Of a DNA stretch of 55,302 nucleotides, positions 48,730 through 55,302 are shown in pieces (positions within the stretch are counted from its first letter, which is position 1; every line of letters begins with the position of its first letter). Source of the DNA: a virus. Below the pieces are notes generated by a model. That model searched no databases. It saw only the letters and a list, made by a program, of their open reading frames with translations, and had not been told where the DNA came from. The stretch is taken from positions 1 to 55,302 of the IMG/VR virus record IMGVR_UViG_3300021964_000086; one strand, written 5' to 3'. Position numbers and translations under genes: made by a program.

Positions 48730-50258
48730 GCGAATTGTCCTCCTTCGTCATTATCACCTTGATTTGGTGCTTCTTGTTTTTCATTTTCAATTTTTTCTTT
48801 TTGTTCTTCTATTTCTTCATCATTCATTTTAAGAACATGTTTCATTGCCCATTCTTTAGAATAAACATTACCAAGAATTTCACTATCTTTCATATTACGA
48901 AATATTTCCATTCGCTCTTTGAATATTTCGTTTTCTTTTATTTCAGAAAAATAACCATCTTCAACATATTCATACTTAATTGTTTGACTTAGTGAATTAT
49001 CCCAATCCTCGATAGTTATAATACCTTTGAGAATAAGTTGTGTTTTAAGTAAGTCATGAAATAAACTATTAAATCTATTTCTTAATCTTTGCACAAACTT
49101 TGTAAATTTAAGTTCGTCTCTACTTACTTCAGTTGAACGACCTAATTGTAAACCACCAGATGCTTCACTATCAAGTCTGCTGTACGGTACATTCAACGAT
49201 TGAAACAATTTCTTTTGAAAATATTTGATGTCATCTATCTCACCAAGATTAGAACCACCTGGTAATGTAGTGATCTCTGTTCCTCTACCACCCTCTCGTC
49301 TAGGTAGCCAGAAGTCTTCGAGCATAGACATGTATTGTCTATCATCTCTTATTTCACCTGTACTTGCATCATATACAAGTTTGTTTCGATATCTATTCAT
49401 TACATCTTTGAGGTATTGTTCTGCTTTTACTTTTGGTAAATTACCTACATCAATGTAGAATATTCTTCTTTCAGGTGCTCTTGATATACGATAGATAACA
49501 ACACTATCTTCAATCATTCGCAGCTGATTAACTGGTTTGATTGCCTTATGTAAATAAGACAATACTAAATTCTTTTGTTGATCTACAAGACCACTTGGAC
49601 AATATGCAATCGCATCTTTTGTAATTTTAAGACCTGATGTTGCACTTGCGCCAGGTTGTACACCTTTTTCATTATAGATAAAAAACTCATCAAATTCAAC
49701 GACTTGAGGTTTTTTTGGATCTTTTGGTGCGAACTCTTGACCTGGTTTTTGTTTTGGTGCTCTTACTTTTTTAATTTTTCTTGGGTCAATATAACGCAGC
49801 TCTGTTATTCCTGCTTTTGTATTTTTTGGATCAATAAGTTTGTGATAAACTATTCTACCATCAACATACCATCTACGAAATATGTCATGACCTTTTTGTT
49901 CAAATTCCAATAATGAAACAATATTTTTAAACTCGTCTGAAATTCTTTTCTTTAGTGTTGATGAAAATGGAACTTTATTCATGTTGAGACGAATAACTTC
50001 TTGGTTATCATCTACTACAATTGATTCATTAATAATATCTTCAATTGCTTGATCACACTCTGGGTGCATAGCAATTTCTCTGTATCTACGAATTAAATCT
50101 GATTCGTTATTTACTTTTCCTTCGATATCAAGATAAGTTCCAAAGTGTCCTCCACCCATGATAGTCTGTGTGCCGTCATCTGCTGTAGGTGAGGTAAACT
50201 GTTGACTGTTAGGTTTGAGGTCTTTCCTCTTGATTTCGAAACCAAATATTTCTGCCAC
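48726..50258 (-). CDS. 20: Portal vertex protein gp20
   Basis: 510 residues close to T4 gp20 (524): IMHPECDQAIEDIINESIVV, FRRWYVDGRIVYHKLID, LRYIDPRKIKKVR, QLRMIEDSVVIYRISRAPER, NVPYSRLDSE. It forms the dodecameric portal through which DNA is packaged. The C-terminus is acidic (EEQKEKIENEKQ). CTAAATA at 50279 drives it. Confidence 0.97.
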   Translation of the reverse strand: MAEIFGFEIKRKDLKPNSQQFTSPTADDGTQTIMGGGHFGTYLDIEGKVNNESDLIRRYREIAMHPECDQAIEDIINESIVVDDNQEVIRLNMNKVPFSSTLKKRISDEFKNIVSLLEFEQKGHDIFRRWYVDGRIVYHKLIDPKNTKAGITELRYIDPRKIKKVRAPKQKPGQEFAPKDPKKPQVVEFDEFFIYNEKGVQPGASATSGLKITKDAIAYCPSGLVDQQKNLVLSYLHKAIKPVNQLRMIEDSVVIYRISRAPERRIFYIDVGNLPKVKAEQYLKDVMNRYRNKLVYDASTGEIRDDRQYMSMLEDFWLPRREGGRGTEITTLPGGSNLGEIDDIKYFQKKLFQSLNVPYSRLDSEASGGLQLGRSTEVSRDELKFTKFVQRLRNRFNSLFHDLLKTQLILKGIITIEDWDNSLSQTIKYEYVEDGYFSEIKENEIFKERMEIFRNMKDSEILGNVYSKEWAMKHVLKMNDEEIEEQKEKIENEKQEAPNQGDNDEGGQFA

Positions 50259-50278
50259 TACTATTTCTCCTTATACTA

Positions 50279-50285
50279 TATTTAG
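50279..50285 (-). promoter_or_regulatory. Late promoter box CTAAATA of gene 20
   Basis: Directly follows the UUCG hairpin stem (CGCCCTAAATATAG), so terminator and promoter share bases. Confidence 0.6.
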
Positions 50286-50304
50286 GGCGCCTCGAAAGAC
50301 GCCC
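50285..50304 (-). terminator. UUCG hairpin after gene 19
   Basis: Stem GGGCGTCT / AGGCGCCC (with one G-U type pair) closed by TTCG, ten bases after the gp19 stop and preceded by five A. No U-run after it. Confidence 0.7.
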
Positions 50305-50314
50305 TTTTTCAACA

Positions 50315-50842
50315 TTATGTTGTAGTGTTTGATTCCCAGTATTGGTATCTCCAAGTACATTCAAATGTTTCTAGAGTTGTTGCCTGCTCATATGATAGAT
50401 CAACCTGACCTACAGTAGTTGGAAACAGTCCTCTGAAAGTGTAAGACTTGATTGTATTACCGTTTCTATCTAAGTGATCGACAAAAGCATCCACTTGATA
50501 GTCAACAGGATTTACAAGTCCTTCGTTATCTGAATGGTTGTTTATACCATTTGACCATCTTTCAATAGCATTTCTGATTAAAAAATCAGTATCGTTAATG
50601 ATAGTTGTAGTCCAAGTTTGGAATGTTCTATCACCTGCCATGTAAATAGGTCTACCACGGAAGTTTACAGTTAATTCACCAATTTCACTTGATGGTAAGT
50701 TAGTTGCTTGACATAAAAATGCCATGCTCTCTGTCTCACCACCTACTTGTGCAAAACCAGGGAAAGGCATAGTGACTTTAAACTGATTGTTTCTAGCACC
50801 TCCGCCTTTAAGTTTAGAGATAAAATCTGTTACATTAGCCAT
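50315..50842 (-). CDS. 19: Tail tube protein gp19
   Basis: 175 residues, T4 gp19 size (163): NNQFKVTMPFPGFAQ, MAFLCQATNLPSSEIGEL, YMAGDRTFQTWTTTIIND, FRGLFPTTVGQVDLSY. It builds the inner tube of the contractile tail. Ten bases from gene 18. Confidence 0.95.
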   Translation of the reverse strand: MANVTDFISKLKGGGARNNQFKVTMPFPGFAQVGGETESMAFLCQATNLPSSEIGELTVNFRGRPIYMAGDRTFQTWTTTIINDTDFLIRNAIERWSNGINNHSDNEGLVNPVDYQVDAFVDHLDRNGNTIKSYTFRGLFPTTVGQVDLSYEQATTLETFECTWRYQYWESNTTT

Positions 50843-50852
50843 TTTCTACCTC

Positions 50853-52835
50853 CTATGCCCCAGCCACTTCACTAAATGCCACACCACTTCGTGTAGCGAT
50901 AAAGTTTAGTTTGATGAAGTTGATTGAACGATTTGGTTTGATAAAGATATCAGCAACAAATTCATTTCTATCAATTACTTCCGCTGTGTTATTTGTTTCG
51001 TCACAGACTACTGAGAAGTCTGTAAGTCCCCTTCTACCTTGAATATCTCTTAGGAAAGGTTCTACAAGATTTCTAAATTGTGCTCTAGTGAACTCATCAT
51101 TGAACTCAAAGAGTTGGAATTTAGCAGCTGTAGAAACTGCTTTCTCTAAAGTGATAAACAATCTTCTAACATTAATTCTGTTAAATGCAGAAGGTTTGCT
51201 TAATGCTGTTTTATCGCCGAATAATACAGTACCTTGACCAGGGAATGTTACAACGGGATTCACTCTTGCTTTGTAGAGATCATCTCTTTGTGTCTGGTTA
51301 GGGTTAAATGCAAGTTTAACAACACCTCTAATTTGTCCTCTACTGAAACCAGCAGGTGAGAAATGAGGATCTGCTACTGTATCTGTTCTTGCACATAGAC
51401 CAGCGATATCGCCATTTAATGGAACAAATCTATATACATCATTATACTTGTCGTACATATACTTGTAACCACTATCAATAACGGCATATGATGAACTTGC
51501 AAGTCCATCAGCAAAAGCTTTAACATTTGCTGTTGCAGCAATAGGATCTGATACATTTACAACATCTGCTCTTGCAGGTGAGATAAATGCTACAACATCT
51601 TTTCTTTGTTCAGCAATGTCAATTATTTTTTCTGCTTTTGTGTCGCCTGTAGCGTCTGAGTTGGTCTGTGAAGGACCAGCGATTAAGAAGTTAATGTCCA
51701 CTGATTCCGCATCTTGGAATTTTTCATATGCAGTTGCTAATTCACCATTAGTAGGAACATTATCGTCTGTACCACCACTTAATGAACTTGAAAAGACATC
51801 AAATGCATTTGTTGAACTGTTATCAAAAGTAGTACCAGTTTTTGTGTTACCAGCAGTTGATAAAGTTGTTTCGTGATCCATCCAATAAACATACTCACTA
51901 TTTCTGTAAATTACATCTACATAGAAGTTTGAGTTACCTTGTGCGTCTTTGGCGTCTGAAGCTTGAGACATTCCTTCAAATGTTTCAAGTATAGTTCCAG
52001 CAGTACCTGTGATACCACCGTCTTCGTCAACAACAGCGACATGTAATTCGTCATTTGATCCACCAGCATTTGATACATCATCAGTAGTTGTTGGCGCACC
52101 ATCAAAATTGAAATAATATTCCCAATATCTTTTGATGTGTGCGTTGTCAGCTACGGCGTGTCTTAATCCGCCTGTTTGTGTTGTACCAGTCGCAGGATCA
52201 AATCTTGCAATGGTTAATAAGTGTGTTGAGATTGCTGTTATTTTATAGTAATGACCTGAAGGTGCAGCAGTAAAGTTACCACTGATATCACCAAACTCTA
52301 GTATGTCACCCACTTGTACCTCTGTACCGTCATCAATTGTGATAGTTGTATCGCCAATAGCCGCAGTAGCGTCATTGACTAAATTATCACTTGCGATAGA
52401 CGAAGCAAAAGCAGTTGTGTTTGTACACATAGAGACTTTTAGGTTATTACCTTTTGTACCAGCTTCTCGAGCAGCCCAGTTGCCAACGGCAGCTTGACCA
52501 CTTCCATAGTTGTCTAAGTAATGAGTTGTATTCTTAATCTGTAATCCACTGCCATCGTCAGTAGCATTTAGATTACCAGTAGTTGCTCTCACCACTCTTA
52601 AGGCATTTCCGTACTGTAAAAAGTTGGTTGCACTAAAAAAATATTCGAATGTGTTCGCATCTGGTTTACCAAATCTTTCAACATATTCGTTTTCACTTGA
52701 AACCGTTACGATTTCGTCCATCGGCCCTTTCTCACTAACAACCGCTATCGCACCAATTGAAGTTGATACGGCAGGGATTACATTAGTCAGATCCTTTTCA
52801 GTCACTAGAACGCCTGGTGATACTAAAAAAGCCAT
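50853..52835 (-). CDS. 18: Tail sheath protein gp18
   Basis: 660 residues, same length as T4 gp18 (659). N-terminal MAFLVSPGVLVTEKDLTNVI, AVVSEKGPMDEIVTVSSENE and C-terminal NVRRLFITLEKAVSTAAKFQ, TEVIDRNEF-type NTAEVIDRNEFVADIFIKP are diagnostic. The variable middle (~190-400) is probably surface-exposed. It contracts to drive the tube through the envelope. Confidence 0.97.
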   Translation of the reverse strand: MAFLVSPGVLVTEKDLTNVIPAVSTSIGAIAVVSEKGPMDEIVTVSSENEYVERFGKPDANTFEYFFSATNFLQYGNALRVVRATTGNLNATDDGSGLQIKNTTHYLDNYGSGQAAVGNWAAREAGTKGNNLKVSMCTNTTAFASSIASDNLVNDATAAIGDTTITIDDGTEVQVGDILEFGDISGNFTAAPSGHYYKITAISTHLLTIARFDPATGTTQTGGLRHAVADNAHIKRYWEYYFNFDGAPTTTDDVSNAGGSNDELHVAVVDEDGGITGTAGTILETFEGMSQASDAKDAQGNSNFYVDVIYRNSEYVYWMDHETTLSTAGNTKTGTTFDNSSTNAFDVFSSSLSGGTDDNVPTNGELATAYEKFQDAESVDINFLIAGPSQTNSDATGDTKAEKIIDIAEQRKDVVAFISPARADVVNVSDPIAATANVKAFADGLASSSYAVIDSGYKYMYDKYNDVYRFVPLNGDIAGLCARTDTVADPHFSPAGFSRGQIRGVVKLAFNPNQTQRDDLYKARVNPVVTFPGQGTVLFGDKTALSKPSAFNRINVRRLFITLEKAVSTAAKFQLFEFNDEFTRAQFRNLVEPFLRDIQGRRGLTDFSVVCDETNNTAEVIDRNEFVADIFIKPNRSINFIKLNFIATRSGVAFSEVAGA

Positions 52836-52886
52836 TTGTTTTTCTCCTTAGATTTATAGGTTTAATTAATTAAATCTTACTGAAAC

Positions 52887-52894
52887 TATTTATA
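52887..52894 (-). promoter_or_regulatory. Late promoter box TATAAATA of gene 18
   Basis: Exact late consensus in TTTATAAATAGTT, just after the gene 17 stop, with a ~45-base leader carrying AAGGAG. Confidence 0.78.
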
Positions 52895-52905
52895 AATATC
52901 AAGTT

Positions 52906-54537
52906 TTACCAACCTCGTTTGACTCTCACAGGCGACCAAGTTGTTCCGTAAGCGTCTTTAAAAGTCTCTGGATCTTCTAGTCCATCATCTATAAATCCAA
53001 ATGGTGCCATATCTTGTTCTAACATATTTTGTTGTTCATCTACAAGTCTTGCTCTTATGTCTTGATCTGTTAATTCTTTGAAATATGTCTGATTAGATAA
53101 CCATGCAAACATAACTAAACATGTAACCAAATCATCACTAGAACCTTCTTCAGCCTCATATTTTTCTTTACCTTTGAGAATATATGTCGATAATTCTGCA
53201 ATGATATCAAAGTCTTGTATAATAAGTTTATCGTGTTCTATTAATGCTTTGAGATTAGAACAACCAATCTTCTTTGTTGCTTTTGTTGTTCGTAATCCTA
53301 ATTGTGATTGTTTACCACTAAATCCTGTACCGGCAATCTGTCCAGAACGACCTCGTTGATTAACCATAATCAGATTATCATATTCTAAATCATATTGCAT
53401 TGTGTCAGCGACTTGACCACCAATGTCATTAACTTCAATTAACACCTCTGCTTGATTATAACTTGTCGCAATTTTATGAATAATTTGCGGAAAGATTAAA
53501 GGTTTAATTTCGTTGTTTTTATATTTTGCTACAATTTTATATGGTATGCTTGTTGCATCTGTGACAACAAACGCACTATAATCATTTACGGTGCCTCTTG
53601 CAACATCAACAGTAATTACATATCTGTGACCTTTTTGTGGCATCTCATAAACATCTAAACCTGCGTTAGATTGTGTTGGTATTATATGAGACATTGTTCT
53701 TAGTTTAGAACTATTAATAAGTGTATCAACACTACCAAGAAACTCACATTCAAACTCTGTTCTAAATTGTTGTTCACTTGTATTTTTTATTGTCTCTTGT
53801 TTCCACTTTTCGTCACGACCAGGAACTTCAGACCAATGTACTTCAATTGGTTTATAACTATTACGCTCATGTATGGCATCATTCCATAACTTATAAAACA
53901 TATTCATTCCATGTGGTGTAGATACAATCATTACTTTAGAACTTTTACCAGAAGAAATTGTAGGATAAACTGAACTAAAAAATTGTTCTGCAATATTATT
54001 TGGTACATAAGCAAACTCGTCTAGAAATATTACATTATAAGAACCACCACGAACAGCACTTGATGATGTGGCAGCTGCAAGTATTCGACTACCATTCTCT
54101 AATTCTAAACTACCTTTATTCCAATTTATTATACCTTGTTGTAACCACTTAGGTAAATTTTCGTATGCAAGTTGTAGTCTACCCAATAAATCTCTAGCAA
54201 TTGCAGCTTTGTTAGCAAGTATAGCTATGTTTACATTAGGATTAAATATGGCATAGTGTAATAGGTATGCAATAATTGTAGTTGATTTACCAGTCTGTCT
54301 TGGTAATTTACAAATACTAAAACGATTATTATGAAATGTATCAACCATTTCTTTTTGAAAGTTATATAATTTAAATTGTTGTAATCCGTGATCAAGTGTA
54401 ACGATCTGAATATAATTTGTAATAAAGTGAATAGGGTTTTCTTGACAGCGTATAAATTCTTCTACTTGCTTTTTAGTAAACTTTACTTTTTGATTGGCTG
54501 CCTTAAGATTAGGATTACCTAGATATGTCTTTTCCAT
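52906..54537 (-). CDS. 17: Large terminase (ATPase/nuclease) gp17
   Basis: 543 residues. ATPase: Walker A LPRQTGKST (78-86), Walker B VIFLDEFAYVP, coupling IVSTPHGMN. The C-terminal nuclease has an RNase H-like Asp series (VITVDVARGTVNDYSAFVV, LIEVNDIGGQVADTM, SSDDLVTCLVMF). It cuts concatemers and pumps DNA through gp20. Slightly shorter than T4 gp17 (610). It overlaps gene 16 by 23 bases. Confidence 0.97.
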   Translation of the reverse strand: MEKTYLGNPNLKAANQKVKFTKKQVEEFIRCQENPIHFITNYIQIVTLDHGLQQFKLYNFQKEMVDTFHNNRFSICKLPRQTGKSTTIIAYLLHYAIFNPNVNIAILANKAAIARDLLGRLQLAYENLPKWLQQGIINWNKGSLELENGSRILAAATSSSAVRGGSYNVIFLDEFAYVPNNIAEQFFSSVYPTISSGKSSKVMIVSTPHGMNMFYKLWNDAIHERNSYKPIEVHWSEVPGRDEKWKQETIKNTSEQQFRTEFECEFLGSVDTLINSSKLRTMSHIIPTQSNAGLDVYEMPQKGHRYVITVDVARGTVNDYSAFVVTDATSIPYKIVAKYKNNEIKPLIFPQIIHKIATSYNQAEVLIEVNDIGGQVADTMQYDLEYDNLIMVNQRGRSGQIAGTGFSGKQSQLGLRTTKATKKIGCSNLKALIEHDKLIIQDFDIIAELSTYILKGKEKYEAEEGSSDDLVTCLVMFAWLSNQTYFKELTDQDIRARLVDEQQNMLEQDMAPFGFIDDGLEDPETFKDAYGTTWSPVRVKRGW

Positions 54538-54931
54538 TTTTCTTTATCAATTTCTGTAATTCTGCTGTTGACCCAACAAATAAATTATTTTCAACCTTGT
54601 TGGGTCCTTTAACTACTTCATCATTTAGTTTTTTCATTTTCTCTTGTAACACCAAAAGTTTCTCTGTCACTTCACCTACATTTTTAATTAGTGTTCCTGC
54701 GACTTCATATGCTCGTGGGTGGTCGGTGTCTTTTGCCAATTGCACAATACCATCAATGGCATCTTGACCCCTTTCAACAAGATTGTATAGATTTTCACGA
54801 CTATATTTGTAATCGCTATCTATATCCTCTTTTTCTTTGGGACGAGGTATAACTGGTTTATTCTCAACGGGCACGACATTTTTTTCTGTAATGTCTAGTA
54901 TCTCGTTGAGTTTATCCTCAACCTTTTTCAT
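54515..54931 (-). CDS. 16: Small terminase gp16
   Basis: 138 residues (T4 164). Central coiled-coil core SRENLYNLVERGQDAIDGIV, RAYEVAGTLIKNVGEVTEKL and C-terminal NNLFVGSTAELQKLIK match gp16. It regulates gp17 and recognises DNA for packaging. The ATG overlaps the gp15 stop (TAATG). Confidence 0.93.
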   Translation of the reverse strand: MKKVEDKLNEILDITEKNVVPVENKPVIPRPKEKEDIDSDYKYSRENLYNLVERGQDAIDGIVQLAKDTDHPRAYEVAGTLIKNVGEVTEKLLVLQEKMKKLNDEVVKGPNKVENNLFVGSTAELQKLIKKNGKDISR

Positions 54932-55302
54932 TAGCTATCTTTATCTGTACCAGAAGCAGGATCATATGTGTCAGCATCTTGGAAAAAAGAATGTTCTTCG
55001 TTAAATCCAAAGTTATCATCAGCATCTGCTGTTGTTGGATTAGGTGCGACAACCAATCTCTGTTCTCTTTTTGCTTCGTTAACTGCGGTACTGGTATATT
55101 GATCAACCTGAACTCTTTTAATAATTTTTTGACTTGTGACAGGTCCATACAAATACATTTTTGCTGTAAAGTTTAATGTGTACATAATAACTCGTCTTTC
55201 AGTAAATGCACCATCATAACTATCTTCATATGAAACATCATTTAATACGATAGGTACATCTCTTACTACTTCTAATGTAGGTAAGACATTGAGTGTTATT
55301 GT
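54931..55302 (-). CDS. 15: Tail sheath stabilizer gp15, C-terminal part (truncated by window edge)
   Basis: The frame is open to the window end; I read it upstream of the internal ATG at 55185 as LPTLEVVRDVPIVLNDVSYE, DSYDGAFTERRVI, followed by MYTLNFTAKMYLYGPVTSQK and an acidic C-terminus (ADTYDPASGTDKDS). The motifs and the 15-16-17-18 order identify gp15, which caps the sheath and joins head to tail. About 123 residues are visible; the N-terminus is beyond 55302. Confidence 0.85.
   Translation of the reverse strand, partial: TITLNVLPTLEVVRDVPIVLNDVSYEDSYDGAFTERRVIMYTLNFTAKMYLYGPVTSQKIIKRVQVDQYTSTAVNEAKREQRLVVAPNPTTADADDNFGFNEEHSFFQDADTYDPASGTDKDS

Noticed and set aside
55042-55051. Fourth copy of the GGTGCGACA element
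   Set aside because: Lies inside the gp15 coding frame with no promoter nearby; probably chance.
1-55302. CRISPR array, insertion sequences, integrase or attachment sites
   Set aside because: No regularly spaced direct repeats, transposase or recombinase motif, or tRNA-linked attachment sequence was seen on either strand.

Overview
The window is a 55.3-kb piece of a strictly lytic, T4-type myovirus genome. It is very AT-rich. Every gene I accept lies on the minus strand, so transcription runs from position 55302 towards 1. The core is unmistakable: terminase gp16/gp17, sheath gp18, tube gp19, portal gp20, prohead proteins, protease gp21, scaffold gp22, capsid gp23, UvsW/UvsY/UvsX, late sigma gp55, gp46/gp47, clamp gp45, loader gp44/gp62, RegA, polymerase gp43, helicase gp41, primase gp61 and the start of NrdA. 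The gene order, the marine-type accessory genes (CobS/CobT-like pair, Hsp20, ribosomal protein bS21, MazG-like, 2OG oxygenase) and the base composition point to a marine phage, most likely infecting a SAR11/Pelagibacter-like or other AT-rich alphaproteobacterium. The host is inferred.

Layout from high to low coordinates: 55302-43549, head and tail morphogenesis. 43520-36109, recombination, late transcription and nucleotide hygiene (uvsY, uvsW, 55, 47, 46, mazG-like). 36088-32590, a four-gene accessory operon: DNA C5-methyltransferase, two asparagine-synthetase-type PP-loop ligases and a CmoA-like enzyme. 32491-28909, a CobT/CobS-like VWA-AAA pair. 28856-26801, small genes including bS21, an HTH protein, Hsp20 and a run of RNA hairpins. 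26785-17281, replisome, a second C5-methyltransferase with an HNH protein, UvsX and gp41. 17064-3681, about 17 virion-associated genes, several with enzyme domains and T4-type capsid-targeting N-termini. 3697-1787, a lysis region with a lipase and an overlapping spanin-like pair. 1673-1, small gene, primase, nrdA.

The most interesting system is the 36088-32590 operon. Both C5-methyltransferases in the window lack the almost invariant motif X Asn (replaced by Arg) and the Gln after the catalytic Cys (replaced by Ser). These are the two positions that control cofactor size and charge in M.HhaI and M.MpeI. A CmoA homologue (family reaction: carboxy-SAM synthesis) and two carboxylate-activating ligases sit in the same operon. 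I infer that the phage writes carboxymethylcytosine into its DNA and then converts the carboxylate to an amide. A second candidate system is a set of split enzymes (P-loop kinase, HAD phosphatase, ligase-like and NMNAT-like nucleotidyltransferases), most with cleavable capsid-targeting peptides, suggesting an injected nucleic-acid or nucleotide processing kit.

Regulation is readable. Seven promoters share TTGAC(A/T), a 17-base spacer and an extended -10 CCTGATA; an eighth strong one lacks the TGn. Four of these put the ATG exactly at the predicted transcription start, implying leaderless mRNAs. Late genes carry NATAAATA boxes matching T4 gp55-dependent promoters. No gene-free stretch exceeds 300 bases; the longest (about 215 bases, 27588-27801) holds two late promoters and at least four hairpins. 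I saw no tRNA, rRNA, CRISPR array, insertion sequence or integrase.
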